DNA of 64,000 bases from Aquitalea sp. LB_tupeE (GCF_013391415.1 NZ_JACAXB010000013.1:291378-355377); one strand, 5' to 3'. Shown: positions 36,946 to 46,966, numbered from the stretch's first letter. Notes: generated by a model from the sequence alone, not told the origin. Numbers and translations: made by a program.

Positions 36946-37328
36946 GGCATGCTCCTGAAGGGCAGTTACGGAGTGTCATCAGTACGGACTCAAGGTGCGC
37001 CCAGGCAGTGCTTCATCGCACTGTCGAGCTGACTGGCTGGAGCATGATTGCCCGGCAACAGCAAAAACAAGGGGCTTAAGGGCGCGGGAAAAGGAAAAGG
37101 AAATTTCGCCACTACCAAGGAAAAAAATGACGCACAACAAATAATTCTTCGGCAGCCAACTCCGGAAATCAGCCGGGGACAGTGCAAGGCATCAGGGAGA
37201 AAGTTGCAAAACAGTAACTTTGGCTTGTAGTAAACCGCCCAGCACGCCTCTGGACTGCGTGCTGCGCAACGCAGTTACCACAGTTACAGCACGTATTTCG
37301 TCCAGTCCCACCCATGGAGAAACCCACT
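36946..37328. promoter_or_regulatory. Divergent promoter region, dehydrogenase operon / poxB
   Basis: A 383-base gap between divergent genes with no credible ORF. TTGCAA (37204-37209) and TAGTAA (37228-37233), 18 bases apart, are a candidate poxB promoter. The -10 overlaps TGTAGTAAA, a half of the HexR-like operator, but the second half is missing. A purine-rich tract (37091-37130) has no recognised function. Confidence 0.45.
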
Positions 37329-39050
37329 ATGCGCCATCAAACTGTTGGTGAAGTCATCATCGAAACCCTGGAACAAGCCGGCGTAAAAAACTGCTACGGC
37401 ATTGTCGGCGACACGCTCAACCACATCACGGATGCCATTCGCCACAGCCAGATCAAATGGGTACACGTGCGTCACGAGGAAGTGGCTACCATGGCCGCCG
37501 GAGCAGAGAGCTATATGACCGGCAGACTCACTGCCTGCGCCGGCAGCTGTGGCCCCGGCAGCCTGCATACCATCAATGGTCTGCTGGAAGCACACCGCAA
37601 TCGCTCGCCGGTGGTGATGATTGCCACCCAGGTGGCGCTGACCGAACTGGGCATGGAGTTTCCGCAGGAAGTGGATCTGGCCGCCATTTTCCGCACCTGC
37701 AGCCATTTTTGCGCCACGCTGTATCATTCCTCCCAAGCCAGACGACTCACCGCCCAGGCGGCGCAGGCGGCCATCAATCTGCGCGGTGTGGCCGTGCTGA
37801 TTGTGCCGGGCGATCTGGCGGGGCAGCAGGTGCCGCCGGGGCTGCCATTCAGCGCACATCACCCACAGCCCGTATGTAGCCCGTCCGAAGCCGAACTGGA
37901 TGAAATGGCACACTTGCTGCTGTCTTCCGAGCGGCTGACACTGTATTGCGGCTCCGGTTGCGCCGATGCCCATGCCGAAATCGTGGAACTGGCACGCAGG
38001 CTCAAGGCCCCGGTGGCGCACACCAGCCGCGCCAAGGATTTCATCGAGCCGGACAACCCCTTCAATGTGGGCATGACTGGCATGCTGGGTATTGAATCGG
38101 GCTATCACTCCACCCAGGAATGCGACACCTTGCTGCTGTTGGGTGCCGACTTTGCCTGGACATCTTTCTACCCGCACCGCGCCACCATCCTGCAGGTGGA
38201 CAATCAGGCCACCCACCTGGGGCGGCGTCATCCGGTGAAACTGGGCGTGGTCGGCGATATCCGCACCACCTTGCAAAAACTGCTGCCGCGTCTGCCGGAA
38301 CGGCATGATGACAACTTCCTGCAGGAGTGCCAGAAGCTGCATCAGAAATCACTGCACTGGCTGGCGGAACAAGAAAAGCCGGGGCACAACGGCCTGATTC
38401 ACCCGCAATATCTGGTGAAGCTGATAGACCAGATGGCCGCTGACGATGCTTTTCTGGTGGGAGACTCCGGCACGGCCATGGTCTGGCTGCTACGCCACAC
38501 CCGCGCCAACGGCAAGCGCCGCACACTGGCCAGCCTGATTCACGGCACCATGGCCAATGCCATGCCGGAGGCGCTGGGCATCAAGAACGCCTTCCCGCAC
38601 CGGCAGGTGATTGCCATCTGCGGTGACGGCGGTCTGTCCATGCTGATGGGGGATTTGCTGACCATCGTGCAAGAGGGACTGGACATCAAGATTGTCATCC
38701 TCAACAACAGCGCGCTGGACTTTGTCGAGATCGAACAAAAGGTGGAAGGCCTGATGAACAGCTTCACCGACCTGCATAACCCGGACTGGGTCAAGCTGGC
38801 CGAGGCGGTTGGCTTCAAGGGCCTGCGCGTGGAGCATGCCGAGCAGCTGCCGGAAGCCGTTGCGCAATGGCTGGCCGAGCCCGGCCCCATGCTGCTGGAC
38901 GTCAAGGTGAACCAGTATGAGCTGATCATGCCGCCCACCGTCACCACCGAAGAAGTGCTGCACACCGCGCTGTACTCCGCCAAGGCCATTCTGTCCGGCC
39001 ATGGTGGGGAAGTGGTGAAGCTGATCGAAAGCAATTTCCTGCGCCGTTAA
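37329..39050 (+). CDS. poxB: Pyruvate oxidase (ubiquinone-dependent)
   Basis: Converts pyruvate to acetate and CO2, passing electrons to ubiquinone at the membrane. The 573-residue length equals E. coli PoxB (572). I start at ATG 37329 (MRHQTVGE), 9 bases after GGAG; ATG 37314 lacks a ribosome-binding site. ThDP-binding motif GDGGLSMLMGDLLT is near residue 440, and the catalytic Glu is in VRHEEVATMAAG. The C-terminal segment (TEEVLHTALYSAKAILSGHG and on) matches the E. coli membrane-binding tail, which supports PoxB over acetolactate synthase. PoxB gives an overflow outlet for pyruvate produced by the Entner-Doudoroff pathway. Confidence 0.93.
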   Translation: MRHQTVGEVIIETLEQAGVKNCYGIVGDTLNHITDAIRHSQIKWVHVRHEEVATMAAGAESYMTGRLTACAGSCGPGSLHTINGLLEAHRNRSPVVMIATQVALTELGMEFPQEVDLAAIFRTCSHFCATLYHSSQARRLTAQAAQAAINLRGVAVLIVPGDLAGQQVPPGLPFSAHHPQPVCSPSEAELDEMAHLLLSSERLTLYCGSGCADAHAEIVELARRLKAPVAHTSRAKDFIEPDNPFNVGMTGMLGIESGYHSTQECDTLLLLGADFAWTSFYPHRATILQVDNQATHLGRRHPVKLGVVGDIRTTLQKLLPRLPERHDDNFLQECQKLHQKSLHWLAEQEKPGHNGLIHPQYLVKLIDQMAADDAFLVGDSGTAMVWLLRHTRANGKRRTLASLIHGTMANAMPEALGIKNAFPHRQVIAICGDGGLSMLMGDLLTIVQEGLDIKIVILNNSALDFVEIEQKVEGLMNSFTDLHNPDWVKLAEAVGFKGLRVEHAEQLPEAVAQWLAEPGPMLLDVKVNQYELIMPPTVTTEEVLHTALYSAKAILSGHGGEVVKLIESNFLRR

Positions 39051-39091
39051 GCCTTGGGCCCCGGCCGGCCTAGCCATTTGTAGGCAAGAAA

Positions 39092-39116
39092 AAACCGCCA
39101 CCCAAGGGTGACGGTT
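39092..39116. terminator. Bidirectional terminator, poxB / ppc
   Basis: Stem AAACCG-C-CACCC / GGGTG-A-CGGTTT with one mismatch and a very short loop, flanked by an A run on the left and a T run on the right. It serves the convergent poxB and ppc genes. Confidence 0.8.
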
Positions 39117-39143
39117 TTGCCGGTTTAGCAGCATGGGGGCTGA

Positions 39144-41843
39144 TCAGCCGCTGTTACGCAAACCCGCCGAGGTGCCATTGATGGTGAGGTGAATGGCGTA
39201 TAGTGCCTCGGCATCGTCCGGGTTGGCACGCAGGCGCTGCAGCAGGTCGGCCTGCAGCAGGTTGAGTGCATCCAGATACGGCAGACGGGTTTCCAGACTG
39301 CGATGCAGGGTGGGGTTCTGTTCCAGCAGGCTGGTCTGGCCGCTGATGGCAAAGAAGGCGTCGTGCGTCTTCTGCCATTCCGCCTCAATCTGGCCAAACA
39401 GCTTGTCGGCCAATACCCGGTCTTCCACCAGCGCGGCAAAACGGCGCGCAATGCCCAGGTCCGCCTTGGCCAGCACCTGTTCCATATTGGACAGAATCAC
39501 CTGGAAGAAGGGCGATGTGCGATACAAGCCTTGCAGACGGGCCAGGCCTTCGTCGCCATGGCGGGCAATGAAACCGGCCACGGCCGAACCGAAACCGAAC
39601 CAGCCGGGCAGCATCACCCGCGATTGCGACCAGGAGAACACCCAGGGAATGGCGCGCAGGTCCTTGATGCTGGCCAGGCTCTTGCGCGACGCCGGGCGGC
39701 TGCCGATATTGAGCTTGGCAATGGCGTTGATCGGCGTGGCTTCCAGGAAGTACTGCATGAAGCCTTCGGTTTCCACCAGTTGGCGATAGGCCTTGAAAGC
39801 GGCTTCGGACAGTTCGTCGAACACTGCACCATCCGCCTCGCCGCTGGGGTGAGTGGTGAGGCTGGCTTCCAGCGTGGCAGCTACCAGCGCTTCCAGATTA
39901 CGGGTACCGATGTCGGGGTCGGAATACTTGGAGGCAATCACCTCGCCTTGCTCGGTAATGCGGATACGACCGGCTACGCTGCCGGCCGGTTGCGCCATGA
40001 TGGCCTCGAAGGACGGGCCACCACCACGGCCCACCGAGCCGCCACGACCATGGAACAGGCGCAGCTTGACGCCGGCCTTGTCAAAACTCTGCACCAGGCG
40101 CTGTTCTGCCTTGTACAGCTCCCACTGGCTGGTGAGATAGCCGCCGTCCTTGTTGCTGTCGGAATAACCCAGCATCACTTCCTGCAGCATGCCGCGGCTC
40201 TTCAGCAGCAACTGGTACCACGGCAGCGCAAACAGCGTATCCATGATGTCGGTGGCAGCCACCAGGTCGGCAATCGTCTCAAACAGCGGCACCACGTTGA
40301 TGGTGGACACCGGCAGGCCGTTGTGCAGCCGGATCAGGCCGCTTTCCTTCAGGATCAACGCCAGCGCCAGAATGTCGCTGACCGAAGCGCAGTTGGAAAT
40401 GATGCTCTGGCTGATGGCCTCGGTACCGAACTGCTGCTGGATCAGCGCGGCTTCGCGGAAGATGGCCAGCTCTTTTTCGGTATCGGCGCTGTACTGCTGG
40501 TACGGCGAGTACAACAGGCGCGGGGTGGCCAGTTCACGCAGCAAAACGCGAATGCGCGCGGCCTCGTCCAGCGCCGGGTAATGTTCCAGTCCGGCACTGG
40601 AAAACAGTTCGCTCACCACGGCTTCGTGCATGCCGGCAAACTGGCGCAGGTCCACCGGCATCAGGAAGAAGCCGAACACTTCCACCGCGCGGCGCAGGCG
40701 GGCCAGACGGCCATCGGCCAGCAGGTCGCTGCCATGGGCAATCAGCGAATCCGCCACGATGGCGAGATCTGCCTGGAAGGCGGCGGTGTCACGATAGGCT
40801 GCGGCCACCGGCCAGCGGCCACGCACCGCCAGCCCCAGCTCGGCAGCCTTGCCCAGCAAACGGGCTTCAATGGTGGCCAAGGCGCGGCGATAGGGTTCCT
40901 GCTCGCGGCTTTCCTTGTTGTCCGGCGTCTGGTCGGACAGAGCCTGCAAGGCCGGGCTGACCGTGACGTGACGCTCGGAGAGAGACAGTTCGCGGTACAG
41001 CGATGCCAGCTCGGACAGGTAGTGCTCAAAGGCCTGGGTGGCCTGCAGGGTGAAGGCATGGCGCAACACGGTGGCGTTGACGTTGGGGTTGCCGTCACGG
41101 TCGCCACCAATCCAGCTGCCCACGCGAATGAAGGGCGGCAGGACAGGCGTTTGCCCCCAGGCAGATTCCACTTCCTTGCCCAGGCGCTGGTACAAGCGTG
41201 GCAGGGCGGAGAAGAAAGTCATCGGGTGGTAGGCCACGCCGTTCTTGATTTCGTCTTCCACCGACAGCTTGAAATGGCGGATTTCCGAGGTCTGCCACAT
41301 GGACAGGATTACCCGCTTGAGCTTGCCATCCAGTTCGGTTTCCTCTTCCGGTGTGATGTCCGGCGAGCCGAGCAGACTGAGGAATTTACGCACCGCGCGG
41401 TGACCGTCCAGCACACTCTGGCGCTGCACTTCGGTGGGGTGGGCGGTGAGGATGGCACCGACATAGGCGTCCTGCAGGGTGTCAGACAGCTGGGCAAAGC
41501 TGACGCCTTCTTCTTTCAGGCGGGCCAGTGCGCGGTTGAGGCTGCCTTGCTGCGGGCGCGAACCGGCAATCTGGTGCGCACGACGACGACGGGTGTGGTG
41601 CAGGTCTTCCGCGATATTGAACAACTGGGCATACAGGCCACAGGCGCGTACCAGGGCGGTAGTGGCCTTGGGCGACAAGGTGTCCGGCAGCGGCAATGCA
41701 CGCTGCTCCGGGGTACGTGCCGCAATGGCCTTGACCTCTTGATACACCTGCGGGCCTTCCTGGGCATGCAGTACTTCGCCCAAGAGGCGGTCCAGCCGCG
41801 CCAGGTCGGCACGTAGGGGAAGATCCTTGTCCAGCTCCGTCAT
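39144..41843 (-). CDS. ppc: Phosphoenolpyruvate carboxylase
   Basis: Anaplerotic carboxylation of phosphoenolpyruvate to oxaloacetate. It is 899 residues from ATG 41843 (MTELDKDLPLR), which has AAGGA 9 bases upstream; the open frame runs another 16 codons without support. Catalytic landmarks are LTAHPTEVQRQSV with H135, the PEP-site FHGRGGSVGRGGGP, and LGYSDSNKDGG. The C-terminus ends in NGTSAGLRNSG, typical of the family. It supplies oxaloacetate for growth on sugars degraded by the Entner-Doudoroff route. It is transcribed alone, away from hemC. Confidence 0.97.
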   Translation of the reverse strand: MTELDKDLPLRADLARLDRLLGEVLHAQEGPQVYQEVKAIAARTPEQRALPLPDTLSPKATTALVRACGLYAQLFNIAEDLHHTRRRRAHQIAGSRPQQGSLNRALARLKEEGVSFAQLSDTLQDAYVGAILTAHPTEVQRQSVLDGHRAVRKFLSLLGSPDITPEEETELDGKLKRVILSMWQTSEIRHFKLSVEDEIKNGVAYHPMTFFSALPRLYQRLGKEVESAWGQTPVLPPFIRVGSWIGGDRDGNPNVNATVLRHAFTLQATQAFEHYLSELASLYRELSLSERHVTVSPALQALSDQTPDNKESREQEPYRRALATIEARLLGKAAELGLAVRGRWPVAAAYRDTAAFQADLAIVADSLIAHGSDLLADGRLARLRRAVEVFGFFLMPVDLRQFAGMHEAVVSELFSSAGLEHYPALDEAARIRVLLRELATPRLLYSPYQQYSADTEKELAIFREAALIQQQFGTEAISQSIISNCASVSDILALALILKESGLIRLHNGLPVSTINVVPLFETIADLVAATDIMDTLFALPWYQLLLKSRGMLQEVMLGYSDSNKDGGYLTSQWELYKAEQRLVQSFDKAGVKLRLFHGRGGSVGRGGGPSFEAIMAQPAGSVAGRIRITEQGEVIASKYSDPDIGTRNLEALVAATLEASLTTHPSGEADGAVFDELSEAAFKAYRQLVETEGFMQYFLEATPINAIAKLNIGSRPASRKSLASIKDLRAIPWVFSWSQSRVMLPGWFGFGSAVAGFIARHGDEGLARLQGLYRTSPFFQVILSNMEQVLAKADLGIARRFAALVEDRVLADKLFGQIEAEWQKTHDAFFAISGQTSLLEQNPTLHRSLETRLPYLDALNLLQADLLQRLRANPDDAEALYAIHLTINGTSAGLRNSG

Positions 41844-42188
41844 GTCCTGTTTCCTTTGTTGCATTGTCTGGCCAATCGGTACTGTCACCATGACAAGCGT
41901 GGCATGGCCGTTGGCCTGTTTATTAAATGGTCGGGCAACCTGTTCAAGTCAGACGGCAATCTGACTTCAAGCGGCTGCGCAACGACCATCATAGGCAGCA
42001 TTACCGCTGTAGTGTGTTCATTACCGAATTTTCCTGATTTTTTTCGCACATTTTGTGCACAACAGCAACGCGGGTTCACCCTTGACTGTGACCATAAGCA
42101 ACAAATGGCTTTTCCTTGACGCCACTCCAGGCATCCCTGCGGCTGCATGCTAGAATCGGGCGAAAATTCATCGTCAGGACCGCAATTC
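41844..42188. promoter_or_regulatory. ppc / hemC divergent promoter region
   Basis: A 345-base non-coding gap. AAGTCAGACGGCAATCTGACTT (8-bp arms at 41946-41953 and 41960-41967) is a clean hairpin about 100 bases upstream of ppc. TAGAAT at 42151-42156 is a candidate hemC -10, without a good -35 at normal spacing; TTGACG at 42116 is 29 bases away. No gene is seen. Confidence 0.4.
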
Positions 42189-43118
42189 ATGGACAAGATC
42201 GTCATTGCCAGCCGCGAAAGCCGCCTGGCCATGTGGCAGGCCGAACACATCCAGGCCCGCCTGCAAGTGCTGTACCCGCACCTTACTGTCGAAATTCTGG
42301 GCATGACCACCCAGGGCGACCAGATTCTGGACAAAACCCTGTCCAAGATCGGCGGCAAGGGCCTGTTCGTGAAAGAGCTGGAAGTGGCCCTGGCCGAAGG
42401 CCGTGCCGACCTCGCCGTACACTCCATCAAGGACGTGCCCATGGTGCTGCCGGAGGGCTTTGCCCTGGCCGCCATCTGCGAACGCGAAGACCCGCGCGAC
42501 GCCTTTGTTTCCAACAAGTTTGCCAGCCTGGCCGAGCTGCCGGCAGGCAGCGTGGTGGGCACCTCCAGCCTGCGCCGCGAATCGCAACTGCGCGCCCGCT
42601 ACCCGCAACTGGTGATCAAACCGCTGCGCGGCAATGTGCAAACCCGCCTGCGCAAGCTGGACGACGGCGAATACGACGCCATCATTCTGGCGGCTGCGGG
42701 GCTCAAGCGCTTGGAACTACACGACCGGATTCGCGCAGAACTCGCCCCGTCCGAAAGCCTGCCGGCCGCCGGTCAAGGTGCACTGGGCATTGAAATCCGC
42801 GCCGACCGCGCCGACATGCTGGCCCTGCTGCAACCCTTGAACCACCCGGATACCCACGCCTGTGTCAGCGCCGAACGCGCACTGGCGCGCGAACTGGGCG
42901 GCAGCTGCCAGGTGCCGCTGGGTGCCTTTGCCACCCTGACTGACGACGTACTCACCCTGGGCGGTTTTGTCGCGCATCCGGATGGCTCGGTCATGCTGAC
43001 CGCCACCGCCAGTGCGCCGCGCCAGTATGCCGACTCGCTGGGCCGCGCCGTGGCCAAGCGCCTGCTGGACGATGGCGCCAAGCCGCTGATTGACGCCGTA
43101 CTGAAAGACCAGGCATGA
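42189..43118 (+). CDS. hemC: Porphobilinogen deaminase (hydroxymethylbilane synthase)
   Basis: Joins four porphobilinogen units into hydroxymethylbilane for haem synthesis. The 309-residue protein starts at ATG 42189 ([11 protein letters not shown]). The cofactor-binding cysteine is C240 in [13 protein letters not shown], catalytic D82 is in HSIKDVPM, and substrate-binding arginines lie in [11 protein letters not shown] and [10 protein letters not shown]. The gene overlaps hemD by 4 bases (ATGA), so the two consecutive enzymes are coupled. It is the first gene of hemCDXY. Confidence 0.97.
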   Translation: MDKIVIASRESRLAMWQAEHIQARLQVLYPHLTVEILGMTTQGDQILDKTLSKIGGKGLFVKELEVALAEGRADLAVHSIKDVPMVLPEGFALAAICEREDPRDAFVSNKFASLAELPAGSVVGTSSLRRESQLRARYPQLVIKPLRGNVQTRLRKLDDGEYDAIILAAAGLKRLELHDRIRAELAPSESLPAAGQGALGIEIRADRADMLALLQPLNHPDTHACVSAERALARELGGSCQVPLGAFATLTDDVLTLGGFVAHPDGSVMLTATASAPRQYADSLGRAVAKRLLDDGAKPLIDAVLKDQA

Positions 43119-43855
43119 CCACAGCCGGCCGCCGCATCCTGGTGGCCAGACCGGCCGCACAAAGCGGCCGTTTGCTGACCCTGCTGGCCGATGCAGGCTG
43201 GCAGGGGCAGTCCTTCCCGGTCATGGACATTCAGCCTCTTCCTGATGCGCTGGCCCACTTGCCGGCACAAGCCGCACAGGCCGACTGGCTGTTTTTTGTC
43301 AGCCCCAGCGCCATCGACATCGCCTGGCCGGTGCTGCAACAACAGCCTGTCAATGCCCGGCTGGCCTGCGTAGGCCAGGCCAGCGCACGTCGCCTGGCCA
43401 AGCTTAGCGGACAGGACATCCTGTTTCCCACCACTGGCAGCGACAGCGAATCCTTGCTGGCCCTGCCCCAGCTGGCGGATGTCAGCGGTCAGCACTGGCT
43501 GATCGTGCGCGGCCTGGGTGGCCGCGCCTTGCTGGCCGACACCCTGCGCCAGCGCGGTGCCGATGTGACACTGGCCGAGGTCTACCAGCGCATGGACGGC
43601 AAGCCAGACTGGGGCTTGCTGGATGATGACCCGCCAGACGCCATGGTGATCACTTCCAGCGAAATGGTGGAGCAATTGTTCAGACTGGCTGGCCCGGCAA
43701 GGGCCGTGACGTTACAATGCCTTTTGTATTGCGTGCCGCACCCGCGCATTGCCGAACGATTGCAGGCACTGGGCGCGACACGCATCGTGACAACCCGGGC
43801 CGATGACGAAGCGCTCGTCAGCGGCCTCAGAGAATGGTTCTGCCGTCACCCATGA
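43115..43855 (+). CDS. hemD: Uroporphyrinogen-III synthase
   Basis: Cyclises hydroxymethylbilane to uroporphyrinogen III. The family is poorly conserved; the 246-residue length, two-lobed pattern (VARP at the start, [11 protein letters not shown] in the middle, and the late segment [11 protein letters not shown]) and position directly after hemC make the assignment firm. Both ends overlap their neighbours by 4 bases. The late [13 protein letters not shown] segment is a typical C-terminal lobe helix. Confidence 0.93.
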   Translation: MTTAGRRILVARPAAQSGRLLTLLADAGWQGQSFPVMDIQPLPDALAHLPAQAAQADWLFFVSPSAIDIAWPVLQQQPVNARLACVGQASARRLAKLSGQDILFPTTGSDSESLLALPQLADVSGQHWLIVRGLGGRALLADTLRQRGADVTLAEVYQRMDGKPDWGLLDDDPPDAMVITSSEMVEQLFRLAGPARAVTLQCLLYCVPHPRIAERLQALGATRIVTTRADDEALVSGLREWFCRHP

Positions 43856-44874
43856 GCGAAACCCAGACTGTCGACACTCCCCGTCCCGTCCGCAAAAAAC
43901 AGCTGAACCTGGCCTTGCTGGTGGCACTGGCCGCCCTTGGCCTGTCAGGCTACCAGCTGTACAGCACCCAGCAGGAACTGGCTGCCGCACGCCAGGAACT
44001 GGCGGGCCGCATGGCCGAAGGCAATGGTGCCTCCAAGGAATTGCGCGGCCTGACCGAACAGGCGCTCAGCGCCGCCCGCGCCACCGATGCCAAGCTGGCG
44101 GTGCTGGAAACCCGCGTGAATGAATCCGCCGGCCAGTACAACACCCTGAACGGCATGTATCAGGAGTTGACCAAAAACCGCTCCGACTGGCTGCTATCCG
44201 AAGTGGAACATACGCTGGCCATTGCCAGCCAGCAGTTGCAACTGGCAGGCAATGTCAATGCAGCCATCTCCGCCCTGCAAATGGTGGATGCCCGCCTGTC
44301 CAAGTTCGACCAGCCGCAGCTGATTGCCGTGAAAAAGGCAGTGGTCACCGATCTGGAAAAACTCAAGGCCCTGCCCGTTCTGGACAGCGTTGGTCTCACC
44401 GTCAAGCTGGACCGGTTGATGCTGTCCAGTAGCAGCATGCCGCTGGTGGTGGATGCCCATCATCTGCAAGACAAGCAAACCACCAAGCGCGTGGCGGACA
44501 CCGCCCCCTTCTGGGAACGCCTGGTGGCCGACATCAGCCAGAGCCTGGGCGAGCTGGTACACATCCGCCGCATGGACAAACCGGAAGCCCTGCTGCTGTC
44601 GCCGGAGCAATCATTCTTCCTGCGCGAGAACCTGAAAATGCGTCTGCTGGACGCACGCCTGGCGCTGCTGCAACGTGACGGCACCACCTACACGGCCGAC
44701 ATCAATGCCGCTCAGGACTATGTTCAGCGCTACTTCGATGGTGATGCCCCGGCCACGCGCCAGTGGCTGGCCACCTTGCAAGAGCTCAAGTCTGCTCCGC
44801 TGTCCGTCACCCTGCCCGACCTCAACGCCAGCCTGAAGGCGGTTCGTGACGCCCAGGGCAACAAGGGAGACTAA
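43852..44874 (+). CDS. hemX: HemX-family membrane protein (uroporphyrinogen-III C-methyltransferase-like)
   Basis: A 340-residue inner-membrane protein. A single TM helix at about residues 18-36 is followed by a long helical, coiled-coil-prone periplasmic region (TQQELAAARQELAGRMAEG and on). It is annotated as HemX in many proteobacteria, though the methyltransferase name is doubtful because no SAM-binding motif is visible. I start at ATG 43852, which overlaps the hemD stop (ATGA), in place of the longer frame from 43834. A role in haem-enzyme assembly or in scaffolding is inferred from the constant hemCDXY order. Confidence 0.9.
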   Translation: MSETQTVDTPRPVRKKQLNLALLVALAALGLSGYQLYSTQQELAAARQELAGRMAEGNGASKELRGLTEQALSAARATDAKLAVLETRVNESAGQYNTLNGMYQELTKNRSDWLLSEVEHTLAIASQQLQLAGNVNAAISALQMVDARLSKFDQPQLIAVKKAVVTDLEKLKALPVLDSVGLTVKLDRLMLSSSSMPLVVDAHHLQDKQTTKRVADTAPFWERLVADISQSLGELVHIRRMDKPEALLLSPEQSFFLRENLKMRLLDARLALLQRDGTTYTADINAAQDYVQRYFDGDAPATRQWLATLQELKSAPLSVTLPDLNASLKAVRDAQGNKGD

Positions 44875-44877
44875 GCG

Positions 44878-46086
44878 GTGAAATTCGTCATCTGGATTAC
44901 CGGCCTGTTCGCCCTGGCCGTGCTGGTGGGGTTGGCCTCCACCCTGAATACCGGCTACGCCATCCTGTTCCTGCCGCCATGGCGCATGGAAGTGTCGTTC
45001 AACCTGCTGCTGCTGGGCATTGTGGTACTCATCGTGCTGGCTTACGCCGTGATGCGCGTCATCAGCATCACTGCCGGGCTGCCGGCCGAGGTCAAGCGTT
45101 TTCAGCGTCAGAAAAAGCTGAAAGCAGCCCGCCACGCCTTGCGCGAAGCGGGGATCGCCTTTTTTGAAGGCCGCTTCCAGAAAGCCGAACGCGAAGCGCT
45201 CAAGGCCATGGAAGACGAGTACGCGGCCGAAAACCGTGCGCTGGCCCTGCTGCTGGCCGCCCGTTCTGCCGGAGCCACCGGTGCGCTGGACAAGCGCGAC
45301 CAATACCTGCAACAGCTGGACACCCTGCCCGAACGCCTGCAACTGGCCCGCCACATGCTGGATGCCGAGCTGAAGCTGGAAGCCAAGGACGCGCTGGGCG
45401 CACTGGCCGCCATCGAACGTGCTCGTGCGCTGTCGCCCAACCTCACCAATGCCCTGCGCCTGGAACTGAAAGTGCGTTTGCTGCAACGTCAGCCAGAAGC
45501 GGTATTGGCCCTGACCGAAAAACTGCTCAAGGCCGAAGCGCTGGAACCGTCGCAAGCCCGCCGTTATCGCCTGGCCGCTTACAGCCAGCAGTTGACCGGT
45601 TTTGTCGGCAGCCGTGAGGTGCGTGACTGGCTGCGCCGCATTCCGGAAGCCGAACGTCGCAATCCGATTCTGGTAAGCGAAATCGTCAGCCGTTTGATTG
45701 CGCTGGAAGACTTCGACTATGCAGCCACCCTGCTAGCCGAAGCCCTGGCCGATGAAGATCAGGCCACGCCGGAACTGGCTCGCGAACTGGGTCAGTTGGC
45801 CGAGCGCCTGTCGCCGGAAAAACGTCTGGAGCTGATGCGCAGTGCCGAAGACTGGCTGAAAACCCGTCCGCGCGACTACATGCTGCTGCTGGCCCTGGGC
45901 CGTCTGGCCATGAACCAGCAACTGTGGGGCAAGGCGCAGAGCTATCTGGAAGCCAGTAACTCCATCGAGCCCACTCTGTGCGCCAATGCCGAGCTGGCCC
46001 GGCTGTTTGAAGCCACCGGCAAGGAAGAACAGGCAGCACAGCATTACCACCGCAGCCTGGAACTGGCGCTGGCCAAGGGCGATTGA
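44878..46086 (+). CDS. hemY: HemY N-terminal domain / TPR membrane protein
   Basis: A 402-residue inner-membrane protein with two N-terminal TM segments (about 3-20 and 40-62), then a long alpha-helical region of TPR-like repeats (about 95-400). It starts with GTG at 44878, 8 bases after GGGAG. Despite the shared name it is unrelated to protoporphyrinogen oxidase of Bacillus. It is the last gene of the operon, 3 bases after hemX, and is followed by a strong terminator. Function is inferred only from its conserved place in haem operons. Confidence 0.9.
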   Translation: MKFVIWITGLFALAVLVGLASTLNTGYAILFLPPWRMEVSFNLLLLGIVVLIVLAYAVMRVISITAGLPAEVKRFQRQKKLKAARHALREAGIAFFEGRFQKAEREALKAMEDEYAAENRALALLLAARSAGATGALDKRDQYLQQLDTLPERLQLARHMLDAELKLEAKDALGALAAIERARALSPNLTNALRLELKVRLLQRQPEAVLALTEKLLKAEALEPSQARRYRLAAYSQQLTGFVGSREVRDWLRRIPEAERRNPILVSEIVSRLIALEDFDYAATLLAEALADEDQATPELARELGQLAERLSPEKRLELMRSAEDWLKTRPRDYMLLLALGRLAMNQQLWGKAQSYLEASNSIEPTLCANAELARLFEATGKEEQAAQHYHRSLELALAKGD

Positions 46087-46106
46087 AGCCCATCCCTGCC
46101 AACAGA

Positions 46107-46130
46107 AAAAGCCCGCGTGTGCGGGCTTTT
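46107..46130. terminator. Terminator of hemCDXY
   Basis: AAAAGCCCGC-GTGT-GCGGGCTTTT is a perfect 10-bp stem followed by a T run. It is also usable by the convergent META-domain gene ending at 46151. Confidence 0.9.
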
Positions 46131-46150
46131 TTCATGTTCCGCGGTCAAGC

Positions 46151-46834
46151 TTACAGACGCGAACGGGTGACAGTTTCACTGAACACCACCCGCTCCAAAA
46201 TGGTCCGCACCGCCGAGGCATCCGCCGGAGGGTTGGCCACCATTTCATAACGCAGCTTCAGGTAGTAGGCCGTGTCGGGCTGCGGGGTAAAGCCTTCAAT
46301 TTCGCCATAGAACAGCTGCCAGGGCTGGTTTTCACTGCTGCGCACCTGCAGGCATTGCATCTGCCCCGCACCGGCACTGCAGTTCTTGCGCACGGCACTG
46401 ACATACAGATACTGCGGGCGTTGTACCGGGGCCGTGGCAGCGGTGTTCTGGCCTGCGGCCTTGTCCTGCTTGCGTACAAAGCGGTATTCCTTGCCGGCCT
46501 TACCCGTCAGTACCAGTTGCTGCGCCTTGCCATCGGTCTTGATCTGGAATGGCTGCGACAGGAATTCGATATACGCCTGCTCGGTTTGCATCATGGCCGG
46601 GGGGCACATCATGCGCGTGGTGGCAATCGACAGTTTACCTTCGGCATTGCTGTGACCGGTAAAGCGGTTACAACCAGCAAAGCCGCTGATGCCCTTGGCC
46701 TGAAACGACAGCGTGGGCTGCGGTTCGGCGGTGTTGGGTGATACCAGTTGCCAGTCTGTACCGATCAGATTGGGCCGGGCCAGCACCGGGGCAGACAACA
46801 GGGCGACAATAATAGCGGTGGTTTTCCAGTGCAT
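46151..46834 (-). CDS. META-domain protein with DUF4377 region
   Basis: A 227-residue exported protein. The start at ATG 46834 has GGAG 6 bases upstream and yields a signal peptide (MHWKTTAIIVALLSAPVLA). Residues about 24-115 form a META (HslJ-like) domain with TDWQLV, GISGFAGCNRFTG and a MMCPPAMMQTEQAYIEFL helix. Residues about 135-225 resemble DUF4377 (YLYVSAVRKNC, then a WQLFYGEIEGF strand). Such proteins are linked to envelope stress or heat-shock novobiocin resistance; the role here is not known. Two Cys pairs suggest disulfides. Confidence 0.85.
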   Translation of the reverse strand: MHWKTTAIIVALLSAPVLARPNLIGTDWQLVSPNTAEPQPTLSFQAKGISGFAGCNRFTGHSNAEGKLSIATTRMMCPPAMMQTEQAYIEFLSQPFQIKTDGKAQQLVLTGKAGKEYRFVRKQDKAAGQNTAATAPVQRPQYLYVSAVRKNCSAGAGQMQCLQVRSSENQPWQLFYGEIEGFTPQPDTAYYLKLRYEMVANPPADASAVRTILERVVFSETVTRSRL

Positions 46835-46966
46835 CAGTATCTCCAAAATTAAACAATACTAATATTTAAGAGGCCGGTACTGGCCATGAGTTCCACCCGG
46901 CGACCACTGTCAACTACCCATAAGGTCGAGCATAGCTGCTGAGCTGCGGCCTCCAGCGCATGAAAA

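Noticed and set aside
39303..41816. Open frame of 837 codons opposite ppc
   Set aside because: Shadow frame in GC-rich DNA; ppc is complete and intact on the minus strand.
42009..42026. TGTAGT-GTGTTC-ATTACC upstream of ppc as a HexR site
   Set aside because: The arms resemble HexR half sites, but the centre is 6 bases, not 3, and the right arm is degenerate.
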